Source of the DNA: SIG575 sp045632485
GTDB lineage: Bacteria > Bacillota > Clostridia > Oscillospirales > Acutalibacteraceae
Direction of reading: 5' to 3'
Assembly: GCA_045632485.1 (NCBI GenBank)
Contig: JAZQWT010000155.1
Location: 8,171-72,170, forward strand
Length of the DNA: 64,000 bases
Below, in pieces: positions 57,994 through 64,000 of the stretch. The notes beneath the pieces are model-generated. The model was not told the origin of the DNA. It saw nothing but the letters and a program-made list of their open reading frames with translations, and did no database searches. The translations under genes and the position numbers were made by a program. How positions within the stretch are numbered: position 1 is the first letter of the stretch; every line of letters starts with the position of its first letter.

Positions 57994-58054
57994 CGGGGTT
58001 TGTGACCGTCTGCCTGACCGCATTAACAGCCTTTCGGCTGCCACTCTGCGTTTA
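57994..58054 (-). ncRNA. Intergenic hairpin element E2
   Basis: CGCA (58050-58047) with TGCG (58022-58019) around GCAGCC-GAAA-GGCTGT; then GACGGTCACAAACCCCG. Nearly identical to E1 although 28 kb away. Confidence 0.6.
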
Positions 58055-58243
58055 TTTTGCTGTAATAATCGGCTTGCCTTTCTTTATATCTTCTGTTATA
58101 TCTTGCATTTCTGTTGCACCGAATATTTCAGCATCGGGCTTGTGTGTTTTGAAAAACTGCACTGCTTGTTCTTCACTTTCTGCTTTAATCAATATCGCCT
58201 GATACACTTCATTGCTCTTATAACTTACATTAAATACCTTCAT
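58052..58243 (-). CDS. Small hypothetical protein, 63 aa
   Basis: FNVSYKSNEVYQAILIKAES, EEQAVQFFKTHKPDAEIFG: an alpha/beta fold seen in many small plasmid/phage proteins. Own promoter upstream (58.29 kb). Confidence 0.6.
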   Translation of the reverse strand: MKVFNVSYKSNEVYQAILIKAESEEQAVQFFKTHKPDAEIFGATEMQDITEDIKKGKPIITAK

Positions 58244-58275
58244 TTTGTTTACCTCTTTCTTTCTTTGTTGTCTTA

Positions 58276-58304
58276 ATTATACACCTTTTGTATCATAATG
58301 TTAA
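58276..58304 (-). promoter_or_regulatory. Phage promoter (TTAACA-17-TATAAT)
   Basis: TTAACA (58304-58299), spacer with TACAAAAGGTG, TATAAT (58281-58276). Upstream TTTACAGTTTGTCTA and TTCATAATTTA repeats. Confidence 0.76.
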
Positions 58305-58370
58305 TAGACAAACTGTAAATAAATTATGAATAAACTGTAAACAACAAAGAGGGGCTTTCAAGCCCCCTTT

Positions 58371-59075
58371 TTATACTTTCGGCGGTCTGCAAGGCATTAA
58401 TATTGCTAAGCCGTTTTCACTTTCAAATACGCCGCACTGCCTTATATCTTTTGTGTTATGATATAGTGTTATGTCGCCGCCTAAACCGTCAACAACCTTT
58501 ATAAAAAACTCTGCATCATACCACCTGCCGCTTATCTCAATCATACATTTTGACTTGTCTTTTTTTGCCTTGTGCATCTTAATTTTTGTTTTTATATCGG
58601 CAACATCAAAAACGGCTTTGTCAAAATGTTTGTATTCAGGCAAGCATCTTGCCATTGTAAAGGGCTGCTTTTCGTTTTCTTCAATCATCGGTATATCAAG
58701 TGCATCTTTAAGCATAAAAGCATAAAAGCCGTTTATAATACTGCACTGCATTTTGTCGCCGTTTATCTCTTCAAAAAAGCCTTTCTTCATATCTTCTCTC
58801 TGATTGGTAGCAATTAACTTTGCTATAAGTTTTGACCGCTTTACGAATGTGTTTCCTCTTGTTTCTTTCTGTGCCTGCTCTTTTAACTCTTTTTTCAACT
58901 CTTGCACTATTTCGGCAAGTTCAAAAATCGGTTCATTAATGTGCGGGTAAACTTGCTTTATCGGTACTTGTGTTTTGCCTGCTGTTTCAAGTGCCGTTGT
59001 GAATTTGTTTCTGTCTGCTTCGTTCAGTGTGTTTACATAGCGTTCAATGTTTGCGATAATCTGTTCTTTTTTCAT
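58371..59075 (-). CDS. Hypothetical protein, 234 aa
   Basis: Long helical N-terminus (IIANIERYVNTLNEADRNKF), and a C-terminal half with SGRWYDAEFFIKVVDGLGGD and ENGLAILMPCRPPKV, somewhat reminiscent of sliding-clamp-like C-termini. Related proteins occur in mobile elements of Clostridia. Function not known; sliding-clamp likeness is weak. ATG 59075 has AAGAGGTC. Confidence 0.55.
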   Translation of the reverse strand: MKKEQIIANIERYVNTLNEADRNKFTTALETAGKTQVPIKQVYPHINEPIFELAEIVQELKKELKEQAQKETRGNTFVKRSKLIAKLIATNQREDMKKGFFEEINGDKMQCSIINGFYAFMLKDALDIPMIEENEKQPFTMARCLPEYKHFDKAVFDVADIKTKIKMHKAKKDKSKCMIEISGRWYDAEFFIKVVDGLGGDITLYHNTKDIRQCGVFESENGLAILMPCRPPKV

Positions 59076-59095
59076 TGTTTTTGACCTCTTTTCAA

Positions 59096-59314
59096 TTAAT
59101 CTTTGCGACTGTCTTTTTCTATCTCTTGCCCGCAATACGGGCAAAATTTAACATCTTTAAGGCTGTAGCCGTCTTTGCTTTCAATAAGGGTATAAGGCTT
59201 TACATCGTGTAAGAAAATCGGTAAACGCTCTTTTAATGCCTGCTTTGTATATTTGCCGCTGTCATTACAAATGTGAATATAGCCCTCATTACTGTTTTTA
59301 TCTCTGACTAACAT
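59096..59314 (-). CDS. Small zinc-ribbon-like protein, 72 aa
   Basis: HICNDSGKYTKQALKERLPI and DVKFCPYCGQEIEKDSRKD with one CxxC. Unknown function. Confidence 0.58.
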   Translation of the reverse strand: MLVRDKNSNEGYIHICNDSGKYTKQALKERLPIFLHDVKPYTLIESKDGYSLKDVKFCPYCGQEIEKDSRKD

Positions 59315-59376
59315 ATTGACTCACCCTTTCAATAAATGTTTCAAATCGGCTCATTAAGGGGCTTATAAAGCCCCCT

Positions 59377-59865
59377 TTAAGCGTATGCAAGTTTTACCTG
59401 CTCTTCTTTTGTTTTGATTGTTTCGCTGCCGTATTTCAATCTGATTTCAGCAAGTGTTTTTTTGCTCTTGCGGGGCTTATAATCGCCGCTGTGCCAACAC
59501 CACGCTTTTTTCTTCGCTGCATATTTGAAGCCTAAACCTTTTAACTGAGTGCGATATTCAAAAGCATCAAAACACCAAACCCAAGTGCCGATAATCTCAA
59601 TATCAATATTAAAATTAATGATACTGTTGATTATATCTCTGAACTGTTCGCTTGTTTCGTTTGTTGCTTTTTCGTATGTTTCGCCGTCTGCGTTTGTATG
59701 AAAGTTTTTTACTCTGTTGAACAACTCGTCATATTCTGCGTTTATTTGCTTCATAATATCGTTTGTTGTGCCGTTGTTCAAATCGGGGTGATACTGTTTT
59801 GCTAACTTCTTATACTGCTTTTTCAACTCTTCAAGAGTCTTTACATTAACAAAGTATTTTGCCAT
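59377..59865 (-). CDS. J-domain-like protein, 162 aa
   Basis: LEELKKQYKKLAKQYHPDLN with HPD, the DnaK-activating motif, followed by MKQINAEYDELF; then a charged linker and WVWCFDAFEYRTQLKGLGFKY, common in J-domain proteins of mobile elements. Recruits host DnaK to unknown clients. Confidence 0.85.
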   Translation of the reverse strand: MAKYFVNVKTLEELKKQYKKLAKQYHPDLNNGTTNDIMKQINAEYDELFNRVKNFHTNADGETYEKATNETSEQFRDIINSIINFNIDIEIIGTWVWCFDAFEYRTQLKGLGFKYAAKKKAWCWHSGDYKPRKSKKTLAEIRLKYGSETIKTKEEQVKLAYA

Positions 59866-59878
59866 TTTTGCCGCCCCC

Positions 59879-60193
59879 TTACATTAACTCTTTAACAGTG
59901 CCGTGTGCGTGTAAATCACGCTCTACGCCTAAACCGTAACGGTTTAATCTTGCAAGGCTTTCAAGTTCTGATAAATAGAAGTAACCTGCTTCAAAGCCGT
60001 AACCCATATCAACATAACCGAAAAATTCATAGTCGCCGTTTTCAAGTTTTTGACCCTCGACAACTAACCAAGTGCCCACCCCGTAAGGGTAGAAGAATTT
60101 AACAATAACCTCTGCATCTTTGCCCTGACCGTCTTTTGAATAAATAGGTGCGTTTGCAATTTTCTTTTCAATTTCTTTTGTCATAAGTTTCAT
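59879..60193 (-). CDS. DUF2958 protein, 104 aa
   Basis: LMTKEIEKKIANAPIYSKDG, VIVKFFYPYGVGTWLVVEGQ and GFEAGYFYLSELESL are DUF2958 blocks, common in mobile elements. Function unknown. Confidence 0.85.
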   Translation of the reverse strand: MKLMTKEIEKKIANAPIYSKDGQGKDAEVIVKFFYPYGVGTWLVVEGQKLENGDYEFFGYVDMGYGFEAGYFYLSELESLARLNRYGLGVERDLHAHGTVKELM

Positions 60194-60469
60194 TTTTTAT
60201 GCCGCCTTTCTTTGTTGTGACTTCATTGTAACACTTTTGTGTTATAAAAACAATAGACAGTTTGTAAATGATTTATGAACAAATTATGAACGCTTTTTCT
60301 CTTCACCTCTCTTTATATTTTATATACCACAATTGAGATATAATTAAACATCAAAAAAATATTAATATTATAGTTTATTTTGGTTTAATTATATAGCAAA
60401 AGTGGTATAATATTAATGAAGGGTAGTAATATAACAGAAAATCAACTAAAATAAAAAAGGGTGATAACA
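60194..60469. promoter_or_regulatory. Divergent promoter region
   Basis: Minus promoter: TTGTTT (60253-60248)-17-TACAAT (60230-60225) with ACACAAAAGTGT in the spacer. Plus promoter: TATAAT 60406-60411 with GCAAAAGTGG directly before it. The 100 nt between are AT-rich and hold no gene. Confidence 0.65.
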
Positions 60470-60721
60470 ATGACTGAAAAACAAATTTTGACTTATGCAA
60501 TCAAAGGTATTGCAGCCGAAATTGAACAACTTGAAAAAGATATTAAGCAAGGTTACAAATTCATTGAACAAATCGAAAACGGCGAAAAGGTAAAAACACC
60601 AAAAACAAAATTTGAAATTCTTGAAATCATTACAGAAAAAGATAAAAAAATGAAAGAACTTGAAAAAGAAAAATTTGCATTAAGTTGGCAAGTCGAAGTT
60701 GAAATGACCGACCAAAACTAA
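60470..60721 (+). CDS. Small coiled-coil protein, 83 aa
   Basis: TEKQILTYAIKGIAAEIEQLEK, IEQIENGEKVKTPKTKFEIL, EKDKKMKELEKEKFALSWQ: helical and charged. AAAGGGTGATAACAATG start. The only plus-strand gene in this half, with its own family promoter. Confidence 0.65.
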   Translation: MTEKQILTYAIKGIAAEIEQLEKDIKQGYKFIEQIENGEKVKTPKTKFEILEIITEKDKKMKELEKEKFALSWQVEVEMTDQN

Positions 60722-60729
60722 AAAGGCAT

Positions 60730-60768
60730 AAAAAAAAGAGGGTGCAAAAAGCACCCTCGATTTTTTGA
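60730..60768. terminator. Bidirectional terminator
   Basis: GAGGGTGC-AAAAA-GCACCCTC stem (60738-60758) with T-rich flanks both ways, between the coiled-coil gene and endolysin. Confidence 0.85.
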
Positions 60769-60769
60769 T

Positions 60770-61711
60770 TTATACTCTTTTTGTATATTTCAGGCTTATC
60801 CAACCTGCACCGCTTTTGAGTTTGCCCCAACCGTCTTTTTCTTCAACGATTGTATAAACTCCCTTGTTTGTAATAACGCCCGTGATAGCGTATTTTGTGC
60901 CTGCACCCTTGCGAATATTCAAAGAATCGGCTGTAACCTTTACAAGATACGGCGTTTCCTCTGAAAGCCCTGTAGCCATTCTGAGAATTTCTCTTGAATC
61001 AGCGGCAGTCACTTTTCCGTCACCGTCAACATCTGCGGCGGCTTTTTGCTGTTCCGTCAATTTCTCAGAACCTACGCTTGCTCTGAGGGCAAGTCTTGAA
61101 TCGGCGGCTGTTACCTTGCCGTCACCGTCAATATCACCTGCAATTACTTTTCCTTTGTTGAGAATAGTTTTAACCTTATTCTTAAAGTCAGTCCATTCAC
61201 TTGCGTTTTTAACCATTTGTGCAGGACATTCCTTGTGTGTTACATCATAGTGACGAAGAACATAAGTATCAACTTCAGCGGCGGTTATGTTAAGCATTTC
61301 ACATAAGTAAGCACAAAGGTAAGCGGAGTTTTCCTTTGTCTTTTCGCTTATTTTATAGTTTCCTGCGGTACAACACATTTCAATACCGATAGAGTTAGCA
61401 TTTCTGCATTTACTATGATAGTATTTTCCGTCTGTTCCGCAATGCCAAGCAATATCCCTGAGTTCTGCACTTTGGTAAATGCTGTTATCATCTGTAAAGA
61501 AGTGTGCAGAAACATTCACATCATTATTTTTGAAATATGTTGCATTGTTTTTTGCAGTGTCCTTCTTGTTGCCTGTGTAATGTATAACAATGTAAACAAC
61601 ATTTCTGCTTGCTTTGTTTTGGTAGTTTCCGCTGTTGCATATAAGACTTGTATTAACAGTGATTCCATTAATCTTTGCGGAAATCATACCTGTATTAAGT
61701 GTCTTTGCCAT
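60770..61711 (-). CDS. Endolysin: amidase + dockerin-like + SH3 domains, 313 aa
   Basis: Amidase_2 (residues ~20-165): IVIHYTGNKKDTAKNNATYF (zinc His), YDVTHKECPAQMVKN. Then two 14-residue calcium-loop repeats (DIDGDGKVTAADSRLAL; DVDGDGKVTAADSREIL) forming a dockerin-like domain at ~190-250, then a bacterial SH3 (DSLNIRKGAGTKYAITG). It cuts peptidoglycan for lysis. Start 61711 has GAGGTGGAGC. Confidence 0.88.
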   Translation of the reverse strand: MAKTLNTGMISAKINGITVNTSLICNSGNYQNKASRNVVYIVIHYTGNKKDTAKNNATYFKNNDVNVSAHFFTDDNSIYQSAELRDIAWHCGTDGKYYHSKCRNANSIGIEMCCTAGNYKISEKTKENSAYLCAYLCEMLNITAAEVDTYVLRHYDVTHKECPAQMVKNASEWTDFKNKVKTILNKGKVIAGDIDGDGKVTAADSRLALRASVGSEKLTEQQKAAADVDGDGKVTAADSREILRMATGLSEETPYLVKVTADSLNIRKGAGTKYAITGVITNKGVYTIVEEKDGWGKLKSGAGWISLKYTKRV

Positions 61712-61742
61712 TTGCTCCACCTCATTGTTTTATTTTTTACAA

Positions 61743-61773
61743 CAAAAAAAGCACTCGCAAGTGCCTTTTTTAT
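61743..61773 (-). terminator. Intrinsic terminator between holin and endolysin
   Basis: Minus-strand GCACTTGCGAGTGC stem followed by TTTTTTT; endolysin is probably reached by readthrough or antitermination. Confidence 0.7.
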
Positions 61774-62021
61774 TGTTCATTCTTTTTTGCTTCTTTGAGT
61801 CCTTGCATATATTCATCAGCGTCAATTGCTTCAGGTGTGAAAGAGTTATTTTTCCACCAAGCCCATACGGAAGCACCGATAGTCACAAGCAATGTAATAA
61901 GTTCTGTTACCTGTTCATCTTCAATAGGAAGAATGGTATGTCCTGTTGATGTAAGAATCTGATTTACAAGAGCAATCACTAAAACTATTGTTCTTATAAT
62001 TGTTTCCTTTTTGATGTTCAT
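61770..62021 (-). CDS. Holin (phi LC3-like), 83 aa
   Basis: Two membrane spans (IVLVIALVNQILTST; VTELITLLVTIGASVWAWW), central turn with Ile-Pro-Ile, charged tail (YMQGLKEAKKNEQ). GGAGGAAAAACAATG start. Forms the pore that releases endolysin. Confidence 0.82.
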   Translation of the reverse strand: MNIKKETIIRTIVLVIALVNQILTSTGHTILPIEDEQVTELITLLVTIGASVWAWWKNNSFTPEAIDADEYMQGLKEAKKNEQ

Positions 62022-62033
62022 TGTTTTTCCTCC

Positions 62034-62372
62034 TTATTCGTGTTGAATTTCATTGGCGTGTAGTTCATTTTCGATGTACTTTTTCACTTCGCCGTTGCCA
62101 CCTTCTTTTATGTAATCATCACCTGCGACAATTCGTTCACCTATCGGCATATCGTGGGACATTACAGTTAATCGCAAGCAGGAAAGATGATTTTCTTTCG
62201 TATGCTTTTTAATATCCTTTATATCTTTTGATATATCTTTATTTTCGGTGACAAACTGTTTTATTTGCTTTATATCATCGGCAAAGTGAACGAAGAAAAC
62301 TATTGCTCTCCAAATCACAATAGCGGCAGTGATAGCACCGCCGATTTTGATTATTGTATCTAACTCTTCCAT
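62034..62372 (-). CDS. Membrane lysis-accessory protein, 112 aa
   Basis: N-terminal membrane span (GGAITAAIVIWRAIVFFVHF), then a coiled coil (DIKQIKQFVTENKDISKDIK) and a soluble tail. Resembles small phage proteins next to holins. GGCGGTGATTTAATG start. Confidence 0.65.
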   Translation of the reverse strand: MEELDTIIKIGGAITAAIVIWRAIVFFVHFADDIKQIKQFVTENKDISKDIKDIKKHTKENHLSCLRLTVMSHDMPIGERIVAGDDYIKEGGNGEVKKYIENELHANEIQHE

Positions 62373-62387
62373 TAAATCACCGCCTTA

Positions 62388-64000
62388 TTATTCACAAATA
62401 TAGCGTATAGTCGCACAGAAGTTTATACTTTCGGAAGAAGTATTTTCAAATGTTAGCCTGTAATAACCTGATGTGTATTCTACTTTTGAGATTTTAACAA
62501 TGCTATCTAATGCCGAAAACTCCCCTTCTGCTTTCTCAACCGTCCCTGTAACATCAACGATTTTCATATTTTCGGGAGCACCATTGTATGACAAAACCCC
62601 TCGAGAACTAAGAGATTCTTGAATGTGTATCTGAAAAACAGGACATATACCAAAATAATCAGCGGTTAAATAACTTTTTCCAAATGCAATAGCCTTCATA
62701 TTGTTGAAAGGTGTTGTGAGCCAACGCCACGGTATGAAGTCACCATAGCCCACATTTGTTCTCGTAGCAATTCCACCCTCATCGGGATAAGCGATTTGAA
62801 CTATTCCGTCCTCACGGGCTTCAACACGAATCAGTCCACCCTTCCGTGTGGGATTGTCACTTACAGATGCAGGGTAAGCATACAAACCTGAAACCGTAAG
62901 TTCGGATAAAGCGGTGACAGATGCTTCAATTACCTGTTCTCCAACTCCATATCCTGACGGAGCCGCACCGAGATTAGTGCGAGCCGTTGCCGCACTGTTT
63001 GCACCTGTACCACCGTTAGCAACAGGCACAATGCCTACAAGGTCTCCTGCGTTCTGCCTTTGCAAGTCTGCTTTCCATACATTTGCTTTCTGATGATAGC
63101 GTATTGTTATCGGTGCATCTGCTGTAAGCCAATCATTGTTTGTAGGTGCAACTCCTGAATCGCCTGTCTTTGTGGGATATGTAAGTTTGATGTTTCTTGC
63201 ACCCAAGCCATTGATATTGAAAGTAATATCCTTCTGAACGCTTGTCTTATTCGGCACGATTGTAAGCGTTAAGCCGTTATACAGGCTCGATAAGCCTTCA
63301 AGTGTAGCACTGTAATTTACACCGTCTGAAGATGTTGCTTCTATCACGGAATTAAGCCCCTGAACCTTATTAAAACAGGTGATAGGCATTGTGGTATAAT
63401 AGCCTTTCTTGAGCGTTGTAAATGTTTCGCCTGTGCCGTCATAAGTTGCCATTTCTTTGATAACAAAGTCGGTATGAATGGCACAATTACCTGTGCCGTT
63501 TGTCGGTGCTCGCATTTTGAGGTAAATATAAGTTTCCAATCCTGTTGCAACTCGGATACCGATAATGTTCGTTTCATTGTAGTCTGAAATTTTAACAGAC
63601 CATTGGTTAGCAATACCTTCCAAGTTGAGATATACAACACTCTTGAGATTATCATAGTCACCTTCAAGCCTTATAGGTGAGGAATGGTTGCTGTACTGCC
63701 TTGAAAGTTTAATCTTCAAATACCATACAGAATCCGTCTGATGTGTGACCGTGTTATTATTAACATACAGAAATTGGTCGTCTGCTCTCATATTGTGGTC
63801 TTTGAAGAACATAGCATTTTTAACTGTCTTATCAGCATCGGCGGTATTGTCAACATTACCAAGTCCTACCTGATTCTTAGTTACAGCGTGAGGATTCGCC
63901 TTGTTATTGGCGTGATTTGATAAGGCTTCATCAGTAGCCATTTTCTCCCATTTTCCTTCATCGAACCAACCGCCTGAGTTACCGCCTCGCACATAGACAA
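62388..64000 (-). CDS. Tail fibre protein, C-terminal 537 residues (runs off right edge)
   Basis: The frame is open to the window edge. It has the fibre segment KANPHAVTKNQVGLGNVDNTA and repeated GGTGANSAATARTNLGAAPSG, both typical of phage tail fibres, and a beta-rich C-terminus (FENTSSESINFCATIRYICE). A GTG at 63992 is internal; the frame continues upstream. Receptor binding is inferred. Confidence 0.85.
   Translation of the reverse strand, partial: VYVRGGNSGGWFDEGKWEKMATDEALSNHANNKANPHAVTKNQVGLGNVDNTADADKTVKNAMFFKDHNMRADDQFLYVNNNTVTHQTDSVWYLKIKLSRQYSNHSSPIRLEGDYDNLKSVVYLNLEGIANQWSVKISDYNETNIIGIRVATGLETYIYLKMRAPTNGTGNCAIHTDFVIKEMATYDGTGETFTTLKKGYYTTMPITCFNKVQGLNSVIEATSSDGVNYSATLEGLSSLYNGLTLTIVPNKTSVQKDITFNINGLGARNIKLTYPTKTGDSGVAPTNNDWLTADAPITIRYHQKANVWKADLQRQNAGDLVGIVPVANGGTGANSAATARTNLGAAPSGYGVGEQVIEASVTALSELTVSGLYAYPASVSDNPTRKGGLIRVEAREDGIVQIAYPDEGGIATRTNVGYGDFIPWRWLTTPFNNMKAIAFGKSYLTADYFGICPVFQIHIQESLSSRGVLSYNGAPENMKIVDVTGTVEKAEGEFSALDSIVKISKVEYTSGYYRLTFENTSSESINFCATIRYICE

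Noticed and set aside
58371..59075. DNA polymerase III sliding clamp
   Set aside because: Only the last ~60 residues vaguely resemble a clamp C-terminus and the length (234 aa) is too short for a full clamp.
1..64000. CRISPR array
   Set aside because: No regularly spaced 25-40-nt direct repeats were seen; the repeated modules at 52 kb are structured RNAs with variable sequence.

Overview
The window is a contiguous piece of a low-GC temperate myovirus genome from a Gram-positive anaerobe, most likely a gut Clostridia/Ruminococcus-type host. Evidence: almost every gene has a purine-rich Shine-Dalgarno (AGGAGG, GGCGG), genes overlap as ATGA/TAATG in long one-strand operons, there are contractile-tail genes (sheath, tube), a large serine recombinase, and an endolysin carrying a dockerin-like module. 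Nearly all genes read on the minus strand. The tape-measure gene runs off the left edge and a tail-fibre gene runs off the right edge, while the recombinase/repressor switch lies in the middle (42.9-45.8 kb). This is the order expected of a circular or circularly permuted phage genome opened inside the tail module, not of an integrated prophage with att ends.

Layout. 0-16 kb: morphogenesis (tape measure, tail chaperone with probable frameshift, tube, sheath, LRR protein, connectors, capsid, scaffold, four tRNAs, minor head protein, portal, terminase). 16-27 kb: many tiny Cys-rich and hypothetical genes, an IbrA/IbrB-like pair, terminase small subunit, ArpU-like regulator, dUTPase. 27-42 kb: DNA metabolism (methyltransferases, RusA, DnaC-like loader, replisome organiser, SSB, NinB-like, RecT) with two AP2/HNH elements. 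42.9-45.8 kb, plus strand: XRE repressor, serine recombinase and three small genes, two of which look like catalytically dead resolvase domains. 46-54.6 kb: an accessory operon (RtcB, a five-member Y-RNA/tRNA-like RNA array, Ro60/Rsr, lipoprotein, nicotinamidase, PRPP synthetase, NAMPT, NAD synthetase). 54.6-60.5 kb: small early genes. 60.7-64 kb: endolysin, holin, fibre.

The most striking part is 46-54.6 kb. Between the RNA ligase gene rtcB and the Ro60 orthologue gene lie five tandem RNA modules that share one architecture: outer helix, 7-nt YRTTGNA loop, 8-bp inner helix, WTACWTC. Each encloses a tRNA-like or other domain. In four of them the T-arm half precedes the acceptor hairpin and (where present) the D-arm, i.e. 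a circularly permuted tRNA order. This fits the known YrlA/YrlB Y RNAs, but the first module is so complete (GAA anticodon loop, 7-bp acceptor, encoded GCCA) that it could also be a permuted tRNA gene. Downstream genes form an NAD-salvage set, so RNA repair and NAD repair are packaged together.

Other regulatory structure: two promoter-proximal leader RNAs (33.94-34.08 kb and 39.10-39.24 kb) with the same kissing-loop plus terminator design but different, compensating sequences; a family of covarying intergenic hairpin elements (30.2, 41.8, 57.8, 58.0 kb, and a variant at 42.1 kb); and a family of phage promoters with CAAAAGTG in the spacer. Three genes are interrupted (TGA at 30.38 kb, TAG at 56.02 kb, 5-nt insertion at 38.31 kb).
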